64,000 bases of DNA from Romboutsia ilealis. Its GTDB lineage: Bacteria; Bacillota; Clostridia; Peptostreptococcales; Peptostreptococcaceae. Location: positions 193,336 to 257,335 of the forward strand of contig NZ_LN555523.1 in the NCBI RefSeq assembly GCF_900015215.1. The letters are read 5' to 3'. The position numbers and the translations under genes are program-made. The notes under the pieces were generated by a model. The model ran no database searches, had not been told where the DNA came from, and saw only the letters and a program-made list of their open reading frames with translations. Of the stretch, positions 55,132 to 63,912 are shown one piece after another (position 1 is the first letter of the stretch; every line of letters begins with the position of its first letter).

Positions 55132-55210
55132 ATTTATCGTAAATAAAGGCTCCAAATATGCTAATTAATATAGCATCAGAGTTATTTAATAATAATTTTA
55201 AAATTTCCAT
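55088..55210 (-). CDS. Candidate type I toxin, small membrane protein (40 aa)
   Basis: On the minus strand ATG 55210 follows AGGAGGTGGAAGT. It encodes MEILKLLLNNSDAILISIFG, AFIYDKLKITLTGNKSDSND: one hydrophobic helix then a charged tail, typical of small pore-forming toxins. A promoter TTGGAA-18-TAAAAT (complement of 55291-55320) lies about 75 bases upstream of a long leader. The leader contains TAAGAGTGAT, complementary to ATCACTCTTA in the 3' part of the same mRNA, allowing a 5'-3' closure that could hide the ribosome site. Confidence 0.55.
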   Translation of the reverse strand: MEILKLLLNNSDAILISIFGAFIYDKLKITLTGNKSDSND

Positions 55211-55429
55211 ACTTCCACCTCCTTCCTATTTGGAAGTAGGTTTAATTCTTAGTATAGAAACCATCACTCTTAGATTGTAATTTCTATTGTATTTTAACAT
55301 AAACTACATAATCATTCCAATAAATATTTAATCATAGATATGATTTTTGAGAATAGTATCAATCATTGGAATATACTAAAATAGAGTAAGAGAACTACTA
55401 ATATATAATGATTAGTAGTTCTTTTTTTA

Positions 55430-55566
55430 CGCTTAAGGATATTATAATACTTAAAAAAATGTGGATAAATTCTGAATGTAAGTAATATCAACAAATTGGT
55501 TTTGAGCGTAAAAAGATTTTGAGCAACGGACGAAATCGTTGGCGATATGAGCGAAGCGAATTTTTT
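55430..55566. repeat. Dispersed repeat, copy 2
   Basis: It starts ACGCTTAAGGATATTATAAT and contains GAATGTAAGTAATATC and TTGGTTTTGAGCGTAAAAAG. ACGCTTAA and TTGAGCGT are inverted to each other, so the 85-base core has inverted ends. A tail AGCGAAGCGAATTTTT is shared with the copy at 8438-8655. The first 46 bases from TTTTTTACGC are identical to 63659-63704. Confidence 0.7.
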
Positions 55567-55694
55567 ATACAAACAAATTATAATATAAAATTTTCTATAA
55601 AAAACTTTATACAAATACTTTATTATACTTTGACAACATTTCTCTGATATCATCTAACCATAAAACAAAACGAAACAAAAAGGAGAAATCAAAC

Positions 55695-55895
55695 ATGAAC
55701 TACAAACTAAACACAGAACTAATAAAATCAAAAATGCTACAAAAAGGCTACTCAATCACAAAACTAGCATCAATAAGCCAAATATCAAAATCAACAGCCG
55801 CAAGAGCAGTAAAAGGACAAGGAACTCCAAGACCCAAAACCATATACAAAATCTCAAAATCACTAGACATAGACATAAAAGAAATAACACTATAA
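55695..55895 (+). CDS. HTH regulator (66 aa) of a satellite-like remnant
   Basis: A single helix-turn-helix domain (MLQKGYSITKLASISQISKS, then TAARAVKGQGTPRPKTIYKI) with AAAGGAG upstream. It precedes the primase gene by 19 bases. Codons are unusually C-ending (AAC, ATC, TAC, CTA) compared with the rest of the window. Confidence 0.75.
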   Translation: MNYKLNTELIKSKMLQKGYSITKLASISQISKSTAARAVKGQGTPRPKTIYKISKSLDIDIKEITL

Positions 55896-55914
55896 ATCAA
55901 AGGGGGGGATAAAC

Positions 55915-57522
55915 ATGTTCAAAACATATATACAAGAAATAAACAACATAAGAGACTTAGAAAGTGTAATAAACTACTACTATCCAAACCAACTAAAAAG
56001 AAACAAAATGAGCTGCCCATTTCACAAAGACAAAACACCAAGCTTTTCAATAGTAGACAAAGGAAATGGAGCTTTCTACAAATGCTTTTCTTGTAGTGAA
56101 GGTGGAGACATAATAAAATTCATTCAAAAAATAGAGAACATACCATTCATACAAGCATTACAAAAAGCTTATGAAATACTAAACAAACCCTTGAATTTAC
56201 CAAACATAAAAACTAATACATCAAAATCATTAAACAAAGAAAACTTAATAAATTTTTATAATGATAAATATGAAAAATCCCTACAAGAAGGTGACTTAGA
56301 CAAAGCTTTTGAATTAAGTTGTAAAAGTGATGAAGTAACCAATAAAAAATATAACATCGTATATCCTTTCGTAAATAAAAAAGGTGAACCTATGAAAATA
56401 TGGGACAACTTAAATGAAGTACTAAAAGCAAACAACATACAAGCTTATTATAACGAGATAACCAAAGATGTTGAAATAGATGGATTAGATGTAAGTAATG
56501 GAGATAACCAACTTGTAGAAATTCACTCATTATGCTCAAAGTGTGGATTTAATGTTAATCTTCATATGATTGATAAATTTATAGGAATAATAGCAGAATC
56601 AAATCCTAAAAATCCAGTGGCAGATTATTTAAGTGAATCTTATATGAACTTTGATGGAAACTATGAATATATACAAAAACTATGTGATGCAATTATTACT
56701 CCAAAAGATTATAGTCCTATATTAAAGAAGACACTTATAACTAAGTGGTTAATAAATACGGCAATGATACCTTTTAATGATGGAGATAAAAATATTGAAG
56801 GCATACTTACACTTCAAGGAAAGCAAGGAATCGGTAAAACAAGGCTTATTAAAAAACTAATACCAATATACGTAAAAACAGGATTAGAGTTAGATCCAAG
56901 TGATAAAGATAAAGTATATCAATGTATAAAATACTGGGTAGCAGAACTTGGTGAACTTGATTCAACATTAAAGAGAGACTTGGCTAAACTTAAAGCTTTT
57001 ATAACAGAATCAAGTGATGAGTTTAGAAGACCATATGCTATGAAACCTATGGTATATCCAAGAAGAACATCTTTTTATGCAACGGTAAACAATGGAGATT
57101 TCTTAAAGGATGACACTGGAAACAGAAGATATTGGGTAATACCTGTGGAAAAAATCGATTTTAATATAATAGATAACTTAGATATAAATATGTTATGGGG
57201 AGAGGTAATGCATTTAAAAGAAGATTATAATATTAAGCATTATTTAGAAAAGGATGAATTAGAACTACTAAATAGTAGTAATGAAGATTTTAAAATATCT
57301 TTAAATGTTGAACTTATAGTTGAAAGGGAATTTGATTGGGAAAGTGACAAGTCAAATTGGAAGTGGAAACCAACAGCAGATATATGTAGTAAGTTAAATA
57401 TAAATTCTACAAGTTCATTAAAGACAAGTTTATTTAAATATGGTGCACAGTATAAAAAGAGTAATGGAAGAAGAGGATATATTACTCCACCATATAAGTG
57501 TCCTTTATTTGATGCCATGTAG
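55915..57522 (+). CDS. Primase (CHC2 zinc finger) - VirE-type helicase fusion
   Basis: The 535-aa protein has a DnaG-like zinc finger (MSCPFHKDKTPSF...FYKCFSCSEGGD: CPFH and CFSC ligands, residues about 33-62). A virulence-associated-E helicase follows with Walker A LQGKQGIGKTRLIKKL near residue 300 and a WVAELGELD Walker B. Such fusions replicate phage satellites and plasmids. An iteron array lies directly downstream. The first ~180 codons use C-ending codons while the rest is A/T-ending, suggesting a chimaera. Confidence 0.85.
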   Translation: MFKTYIQEINNIRDLESVINYYYPNQLKRNKMSCPFHKDKTPSFSIVDKGNGAFYKCFSCSEGGDIIKFIQKIENIPFIQALQKAYEILNKPLNLPNIKTNTSKSLNKENLINFYNDKYEKSLQEGDLDKAFELSCKSDEVTNKKYNIVYPFVNKKGEPMKIWDNLNEVLKANNIQAYYNEITKDVEIDGLDVSNGDNQLVEIHSLCSKCGFNVNLHMIDKFIGIIAESNPKNPVADYLSESYMNFDGNYEYIQKLCDAIITPKDYSPILKKTLITKWLINTAMIPFNDGDKNIEGILTLQGKQGIGKTRLIKKLIPIYVKTGLELDPSDKDKVYQCIKYWVAELGELDSTLKRDLAKLKAFITESSDEFRRPYAMKPMVYPRRTSFYATVNNGDFLKDDTGNRRYWVIPVEKIDFNIIDNLDINMLWGEVMHLKEDYNIKHYLEKDELELLNSSNEDFKISLNVELIVEREFDWESDKSNWKWKPTADICSKLNINSTSSLKTSLFKYGAQYKKSNGRRGYITPPYKCPLFDAM

Positions 57523-57541
57523 ATAGCTTTATGAGACTGTA

Positions 57542-57763
57542 GTGCCCTGATTTTTTAGAAAAAATAATTAAAACTAGGGCAGTAGGGCAGTAACTTTTAT
57601 ATAGAACACTATAAAATTTAGTTAGTGCCCTGTAGTAAAAGTAAGTAATTTCAACAGATATATATCCTTAGGGCATTTGGGGCATCAAAATTACAATTTC
57701 TTATAAAATAATGAAATATATTAATTTTAAGGTTTGATAAAATAGGTGCCCTGATGCCCTAAT
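57542..57763. repeat. GGGCA iteron array, candidate replication origin
   Basis: Copies of AGGGCA / TGCCCT: GTGCCCTGA (57542), AGGGCAGTAGGGCAG (57576), TGCCCTG (57626), AGGGCATTTGGGGCAT (57670), GTGCCCTGATGCCCTAA (57746). They lie on both strands and often in close pairs, immediately after the primase-helicase gene. This is the place of the origin in satellite replicons. The 275-base gap holds nothing else. Confidence 0.6.
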
Positions 57764-57797
57764 CATAGTTTTTAATAATTATAATAGATTAAACATA

Positions 57798-58430
57798 TTA
57801 ATGTAATAGCTGATTAACCATATATTTATTATCGTTTGTTATATAAACTCTGTTTACTCTTTTAGTTAAGCAACAAAGTATTTCGTGATCTATTGTACCC
57901 ATCTTACTTGATATATCACCTATTCTTATTCCATCTATGTCACCTATTAAGATAACTTCATCTTCCATATTAACATCAAGATCATTTGGAACTTCAATCA
58001 TAGTTTGATCCATGCATATTCTTACTACTATATTTAATAATCTACCATTTATAAATGCTTGAGGATTTTTTTGTGTTCTAGGGAAACTATCTGCATAACC
58101 AACAGGTAATGTGGCTATTTTTGTATCTTCATTTGCTGTATATGTTCCAGAATAACTAACGCTAGTTTCCTTTTCTATAGTCTTTATGTTACTAACTATA
58201 GCTTTTAATTCTAAAGCTGTTTTTAGTTTTATATCTCTGCTAACTTCAGATGATGGGTAAGGTCCATATAAAGAGATTCCTAATCTAACCATGTTGAAAT
58301 CACATTCTCTTAAATCTAAAATTGCAGCACTATTTGATACGTGTTTTATTGGGATATTTAAGTTAGCCTCTTCATAATGCATTTATAACTCTGTTGTATT
58401 TCTTTATTTGCTCATAAGAAGTATTACTAA
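57798..58430 (-). pseudogene. Alanine racemase, C-terminal remnant
   Basis: A 194-codon open frame reads HVSNSAAILDLRECDFNMVR, TSVSYSGTYTANEDTKIATL (with the catalytic tyrosine), NIVVRICMDQTMIEVPNDLD and GDISSKMGTIDHEILCCLTK, the C-terminal half of Alr. The upstream sequence continues in another frame as SYEQIKKYNRVINAL and then decays near 58430. The PLP-lysine half is missing, so it cannot be an active racemase. No signs of mobility are seen in the gene itself. Confidence 0.85.
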
Positions 58431-58575
58431 GAATGAAAGTTTAGTAGTTCCTTTTTTGCTATCTAAATAACACAATACTAATACAACTAGAATTAAAGTG
58501 AACTTAAGCTTATACATTTGACTGAATTTTAATTATAATTAGGGAAAATATTTTAGGTAAATAAAAGGAGTAGAA

Positions 58576-58773
58576 TTGAAAGTGATTACTATAGAAGAAG
58601 CTTTAACTAGACCAGAAGGTCAATATTTTGATATAAAAAATTCATAAATTAACATATCTAAGTTATCTGAGATTATAGTCAGTTTAGCTATAGGAATAAA
58701 TGACGGCAAATTTGCAGGAATAAATAGTCAAGGTAATACTAAGATTCAAGATTTTATGCACAGTTACAACTGA
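58576..58773 (+). pseudogene. AlbA_2 (Schlafen-like DNA-binding) protein remnant
   Basis: From TTG 58576 (AAAGGAG upstream) the frame reads RPEGQYFDIKNS, an in-frame TAA, then INISKLSEIIVSLAIGINDG and a stop at 58771. EGxxFDxK and KLSExIVSLAN are the start of AlbA_2 domains. Only the first ~65 residues remain. Confidence 0.6.
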
Positions 58774-58797
58774 AATGTGTAAGGTTGTAATTCAAAT

Positions 58798-58838
58798 TAA
58801 AAAGGTTACTCCATAAATAAATGAGTAACCTTTTATAA
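58798..58838. terminator. Bidirectional-type terminator
   Basis: AAAAGGTTACTC and GAGTAACCTTTT flank an 11-base loop, with A/T-runs on both sides. It ends the integrase remnant and anything coming from the left. Confidence 0.75.
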
Positions 58839-59095
58839 TGCAAAAATTTCATTAAGCTTTTCTATAGCTTCTAATTTAGTATCTTTCATAACATGAGTAT
58901 AGATACCTAACGTAATGCTAATATCGGAATGTCCCATTAATACCTGAACCGTTTTAGGTGGAACATTGGCCTTAAATAGTCTAGTAGCATAAGTATGTCT
59001 TAATCAATGGAATTTAATAGGCTCGATATTAATTTTAGTTAAAATACTTTTTAAATTTTTAGCTGTTTTTTTATCATCTATAGAACGATTAACAC
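58833..59095 (-). pseudogene. Tyrosine integrase, C-terminal remnant
   Basis: The minus-strand translation (IDDKKTAKNLKSILTKINIE, then PIKFH, stop, LRHTYATRLFKANVPPKTVQ, then VLMGHSDISITLGIYTHVMK) is closely similar to the last 90 residues of the element 1 integrase. The alanine codon before LRHTY is replaced by TGA. Catalytic HxxR and tyrosine remain, but the N-terminal part is gone. Confidence 0.85.
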
Positions 59096-59329
59096 TTAAA
59101 AGAACCTTAATAAAGATTATATTAGCAAAGGAGCTATAAGAAGCAAAAATAGTGCAATTGCAGTGTTTCTGGAAATAAATGGGTACGACAAAAAACGACA
59201 CAAAAGGCAAATATAATATGTTAGAATCTTTTTTGCAATTACATTATACGACATAATATACGTTTTTATGAGTGTTAGAAAATATAATTGTATTTAAAAT
59301 TAAATAATTAGTGGAGGAAAAACGATAAT

Positions 59330-62300
59330 ATGAGGAATGATCTACAAAAGAAATTTGTATCTTGTCTACTTATCATGACAATGATAATAGGTTACATTGT
59401 ACCAAGCTTTAATGCTGTATATGCATTAACTAGCAATGAATTGCCACCAGGGTTTACAAGTGTAGCTATAGGTAATAATGATGGCACAGGAAGTGCAACC
59501 TTTGATAAGATAAATAAAGTACTGAGTATCAAAGGTTCAGGTCAATATATAGGAAAAGATCTTGGAAAAACAGATAGTTATCAATTTGTAAACTATAAAG
59601 TAGAAGGGGATGCTACAATAATAGCTAGGCTTTTAGATTTTGATATAAGTCAGGCAGCTAAAGGTCAAGCAGGAGTATTTATTCGTGAAGATAATAATAC
59701 AGATAGTGCAAACTATTATGGTGTGTATGTAGATCCAACTAAAGATGCTTATAGATGTGCATATAGAGATAATTCAGCAGGAAGATCAGGAGCAACATCA
59801 ATACAAGGACTTACATCTAGTTCAAAGAATCAATATATAAAGATAGTAAAAAAGGGAAGTAAATTCTCATATTCTATATCTAGTGATGTAACATTCCCAG
59901 AAGAGAATACTATCACTAAAACAAAAACAGTATCAAGTAATAGTAATACATGGTATGCAGGATTTGTTGTAAGTAATGGTGGAAGTGCTAATTCAGCAGT
60001 AGCTGACTTTGATAATATTATTATAGAAGATTCAACAGGTGAGCTATTTAATTCGAATAGTCAAATAGATGAGGAAACACCAGAACTTCCAGAAACACCA
60101 GAAACACCAGAAATACCAGAACTTCCAGAAATACCTGAGTTACCTGATTATAATCAAGGTATTTTACCAAATGGATTTACTAATTTATCTATAGGAAATA
60201 ATAGTGAAAATGTTTTAGCGAATTTTGATAAAGATAAAAAACAATTTACTGTTAATGGATCAGGTACGTATATAGGTAAGGATGCAGGAGCAACTGATAA
60301 TTACCAATTTGTTAATTACAAAGTTGAAGGAAATGCAACTATAGTGGCTAGACTTGTAGATTTTGATATGAGTCAAGCAATTTATGGTCAAGCAGGTGTA
60401 TTTGTTCGTGAAGATAATAATACAAATAATGCAGATTACTTTGGTGTATATGTTGAGCCAAGTAAAAATGAATATAGATATGCATTTAGAGATAAAGCGA
60501 ATGAAAGAGTAGGAGCTGCAACAATATCAGGTCTTACTAAAGACTCAAAAAATCAATATATAAAAATAGTTAGAGAAAAGACTGATACAGGAAGTCAATT
60601 TAGATATTATATATCTGAGGATAAAACATTCCCAGAAGATAAGACTTTAACAAATTCACAAACGGTATTAAGTACTAATGATACTTGGTATGTTGGATTT
60701 GTTGTAAGTAATGGTGGAAGTGAAACACCAGCAGTTGCAACTTTTGATAATGTTATAATAGAAAATGAAAGTAAAGTTTACTACAATTCAGAAGAAGAAG
60801 TAAAAGTGAACCCTATAGATACAGTAGAAAATTTAAAAGCTGAAGGTTCAGATTCTAAAGTAACTTTAACATGGAATGCAGTAGAAAATGCGACTTCATA
60901 TATTATAAACAGAGCAACATCTAAAAATGGAGAATATACAGCTATAGCAGAGATAGATGCTCCAGAAACTACTTATGTTGATAATGATGTTGTAAACTTT
61001 GATACGTATTATTATAAAGTAGCTGCTAAAAATAAAAATGGAGTAGGTAATGATTCACAAGTTGCTATGGCAATACCAAATAACAGCAATTCTTCAAACA
61101 TACAATATGAAGACAATGCAGCTATATTTAATATGACAAAGGAACCAAATGATACAGTATCTAACTCAGTAATATCATTAGAAGGTTCGACTAATAAAGA
61201 TGGATATATAAGTATAATTCAAAATGGAGAGTTAAAAGTTAAAGACTTAGCAAAGAAAGCAGATGAATTATTTGAGAAAAATTTAACTCTAGACTTAGGA
61301 AGAAATACAATAGAAATTTATCATACTACAGAAGATGGTAAAAATAGTGTAAAATCTTATAATATAGTTTATTTAGAAAATACAAACTATGATATAATTG
61401 TAGATTGTAATTATACAGGTGTTGATGGTGAAATTGTTGATGGAATAAAAACATATAAAACTATAGCATCAGCTATAAATTCAGTTCCAAAAAACAATAA
61501 AGATAGAATAAATATTTATATTAAAAATGGAACATATAAGGAAAAATTAACTATAGAAAAACCATATGTGAGTTTAATTGGTGAAGATAGTAAAAAAACT
61601 ATATTAACTTATGATGCTGCAAATGGAACTATAAATCCAGCAACAGGTAAAACATATGGAACATCAGGAAGTGCAAGTATTACTGTAAAAAGTAAATCAG
61701 TAGGATTTACAGCAGAGAACTTGACAATAGAAAATGCATTTAAAGAAACTGGTGCTAATAATGAACAAGCAGTTGCTTTAAATAACCAAGCAGACCAAAG
61801 TATATTTGTAAACTGTAGATTTATAGGAAATCAAGATACATTACTTGCAGATGCAAGTTCATCATCACCAGCAAGACAATATTACTATAAATGTTATATA
61901 GAGGGTGATGTTGACTTCATATTTGGTAGAGCACAAGCAGTATTTAATGATTGTGATATAGCATCATTTAATAGAAAATCAACAAGTAACAATGGATATG
62001 TAACAGCAGCAGATACTTGGGATAGTGATGCTTATGGATATTTAATAATGAACTCAAGATTAATAAGTCTTGATAATATAGCTGCAAATACTGTATCACT
62101 TGGTAGACCTTGGAGACCAAGTAGTCAAACAAGAAAAATGACTCCAGCAGTTACATATGTAAACTGCTATATGGGAGACCATATAACTTCTAAAGGGTGG
62201 GATGATATGGGAGTAGACTCTCTTGCATCTACATCAAGATTCTATGAATATGGAAGTTATGGACCAGGAGCTAAATTAAGTGAAACAAGAAATGTTTTAA

Positions 62301-63625
62301 GCAACAACCAAGCTATGAATTATACTATTTCTAGAGCATTTGCTAAAAATTCAGCAACTACTGTTGATGGAAATGATGCTTATGCTTATGATTGGATGCC
62401 AACAGATGAATCGGCAAATGTTAATATAAACTCATGGTATAAAAATAATGACAAAGTTGAAAAACTAGAATTAAATGCAAATGAATTACTTATGAATGTA
62501 GGAGATTCATTCAAACTTACAGCAACAGTAAGTACAACAAATAATGAAAATAATTCAACACCTGTAGTTATATTTGAATCAAGTGATAATAGTGTGGCTA
62601 CAGTTGATGAAAATGGAAATGTAAAAGCTTTAAAAGTAGGAAGTACAGTAATTACAGCAAGATGTGGAAATAAACAAGCAACTTGCACAGTAACAGTAAC
62701 TTACAAACAAGCACAAATAAATAGAGTACCAGTTATAAGTGCAGAAGATGTGGTTATAAATGTTGGTGAAGATTTTAATCCCATGTTAAATGTAACTGCA
62801 AATGACTATGAAGATGGAGATTTAACTAATAAAGTTGAGGTAATAGAAAATACAGTAGATACAACAACAAATGGAATATACAAAGTTGTATATAAAGTTA
62901 CAGATTCACAAGGAGCAAGTGTAATCAAAGAGATTAAAGTAACAGTAAATCCTAAGTTTACTCTAATAAATAGAGTACCAGTTATAAGTGCAGAAGATGT
63001 AGTTATAAATGTTGGTGAAGATTTTAATCCAATGTTAAATGTAACTGCAAAAGACTATGAAGATGGAGACTTAACTAATAAAGTTGAGGTAATAGAAAAT
63101 ACAGTAAATACAACAACAATTGGAATATATAAAGTAGTATACAAAGTTACTGACTCTAGGGGAGCAAGTGTGACTAAAGAGATTAAAGTAACTGTGAAAA
63201 AAATAGTAACAGATGAACCAGTAGAAAATCCTGGAGATGATACAAATAAACCAGGTGTAGATACTGATAACTCAACAAATACAAATAAACCAGGTGTAGG
63301 AACTGATAACTCAGCAAATATAAATAAACCAGGTGTAGACACTAATAACTCAGCGAATACAAGTAAACCAAGTGTAGGAACTGATAACTCAGCAAATACA
63401 AACAAACCAGGTGTAGGAACTGATAACTCAGCAAATACAAATAAGCCAAGTGTAGACACTGATAACTCAGAAAATACAAATGAACAAGACGTATATAACG
63501 ATAATAATATATCAGATTCATCATCGCCAGAAAAAGGTTATACTGGAATATTTGGAATGATAGCTTTAATAGTAGCAGCAGTAGCAGTAGTTATCTATGC
63601 AATAAACAGAAAAAAATCTAAATAG
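59330..63625 (+). CDS. Surface-anchored multidomain protein with pectinesterase domain
   Basis: The 1431-aa protein has a signal peptide (1-33), two homologous ~180-residue modules (about 36-218 and 253-460), and a fibronectin III domain (470-565). The pectin methylesterase domain (about 680-1000) carries QAVAL, QDTLL, GDVDFIFGRAQ and LGRPWRP, the catalytic and binding residues. A Big_2 domain (1042-1123), two near-identical DUF5011 domains (1130-1290), six 13-residue NKPGVxTDNSANT repeats, a membrane helix (1403-1424) and the tail NRKKSK end the protein. It would de-esterify pectin at the cell surface. A clear LPxTG/SPxTG motif is absent; SSPEKGYTG stands in its place. Confidence 0.88.
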   Translation: MRNDLQKKFVSCLLIMTMIIGYIVPSFNAVYALTSNELPPGFTSVAIGNNDGTGSATFDKINKVLSIKGSGQYIGKDLGKTDSYQFVNYKVEGDATIIARLLDFDISQAAKGQAGVFIREDNNTDSANYYGVYVDPTKDAYRCAYRDNSAGRSGATSIQGLTSSSKNQYIKIVKKGSKFSYSISSDVTFPEENTITKTKTVSSNSNTWYAGFVVSNGGSANSAVADFDNIIIEDSTGELFNSNSQIDEETPELPETPETPEIPELPEIPELPDYNQGILPNGFTNLSIGNNSENVLANFDKDKKQFTVNGSGTYIGKDAGATDNYQFVNYKVEGNATIVARLVDFDMSQAIYGQAGVFVREDNNTNNADYFGVYVEPSKNEYRYAFRDKANERVGAATISGLTKDSKNQYIKIVREKTDTGSQFRYYISEDKTFPEDKTLTNSQTVLSTNDTWYVGFVVSNGGSETPAVATFDNVIIENESKVYYNSEEEVKVNPIDTVENLKAEGSDSKVTLTWNAVENATSYIINRATSKNGEYTAIAEIDAPETTYVDNDVVNFDTYYYKVAAKNKNGVGNDSQVAMAIPNNSNSSNIQYEDNAAIFNMTKEPNDTVSNSVISLEGSTNKDGYISIIQNGELKVKDLAKKADELFEKNLTLDLGRNTIEIYHTTEDGKNSVKSYNIVYLENTNYDIIVDCNYTGVDGEIVDGIKTYKTIASAINSVPKNNKDRINIYIKNGTYKEKLTIEKPYVSLIGEDSKKTILTYDAANGTINPATGKTYGTSGSASITVKSKSVGFTAENLTIENAFKETGANNEQAVALNNQADQSIFVNCRFIGNQDTLLADASSSSPARQYYYKCYIEGDVDFIFGRAQAVFNDCDIASFNRKSTSNNGYVTAADTWDSDAYGYLIMNSRLISLDNIAANTVSLGRPWRPSSQTRKMTPAVTYVNCYMGDHITSKGWDDMGVDSLASTSRFYEYGSYGPGAKLSETRNVLSNNQAMNYTISRAFAKNSATTVDGNDAYAYDWMPTDESANVNINSWYKNNDKVEKLELNANELLMNVGDSFKLTATVSTTNNENNSTPVVIFESSDNSVATVDENGNVKALKVGSTVITARCGNKQATCTVTVTYKQAQINRVPVISAEDVVINVGEDFNPMLNVTANDYEDGDLTNKVEVIENTVDTTTNGIYKVVYKVTDSQGASVIKEIKVTVNPKFTLINRVPVISAEDVVINVGEDFNPMLNVTAKDYEDGDLTNKVEVIENTVNTTTIGIYKVVYKVTDSRGASVTKEIKVTVKKIVTDEPVENPGDDTNKPGVDTDNSTNTNKPGVGTDNSANINKPGVDTNNSANTSKPSVGTDNSANTNKPGVGTDNSANTNKPSVDTDNSENTNEQDVYNDNNISDSSSPEKGYTGIFGMIALIVAAVAVVIYAINRKKSK
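63245..63480 (+). repeat. Six 39-bp in-frame repeats in the surface-protein gene
   Basis: Each unit encodes NKPGVxTDNSANT with small variations (STNT, SANI, SENT; KPSV). Such tracts form wall-spanning stalks and change copy number by slippage. Confidence 0.85.
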
Positions 63626-63631
63626 ATTTAT

Positions 63632-63664
63632 CAAAGATAGTAGGTTACACCTGCTATCTTTTTT
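63632..63664 (+). terminator. Terminator of the surface-protein gene
   Basis: AAAGATAGTAGG-TTACA-CCTGCTATCTTTTTT. Confidence 0.9.
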
Positions 63665-63760
63665 ACGCTTAAGGATATTATAATACTTAAAAAAATGTGG
63701 ATAACCTGTGTGCTAAAGTAATATCAATATATTCAAAAAAGTAAAAAGTTACAAAAATAT
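63659..63760. repeat. Dispersed repeat, copy 3
   Basis: The first 46 bases (TTTTTTACGCTTAAGG through ATGTGGATAA) are identical to copy 2 at 55.4 kb. Similarity then fades (AAAGTAATATCAATATATTC, AAAAGTAAAAAG) and the GCGAAGCGAA tail is missing. It overlaps the T-run of the terminator. From here to 63912 only a palindrome GTTATATATATATAAC (63817) and an AT-rich promoter-like stretch near 63793 are seen. Confidence 0.65.
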
Positions 63761-63912
63761 TCTAAATGAAATGTGTAAATTAAGTTAGTGTTATAATATA
63801 ATAAAGGTCGCAATTGTTATATATATATAACGAACCTAGAATAGGAGGGACATATATAAGTATCAAAAGAATATTTGATTAATATATTTAAAAGGAGGTA
63901 GTAAAGGGGAAT

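Noticed and set aside
63055-63459. Minus-strand 134-aa repetitive frame in the surface-protein gene
   Set aside because: It is the reverse reading of the 39-bp stalk repeats and has no start signals.
63245-63480. CRISPR or tandem satellite
   Set aside because: The repeats are in frame, encode a regular 13-residue stalk and have no spacers.
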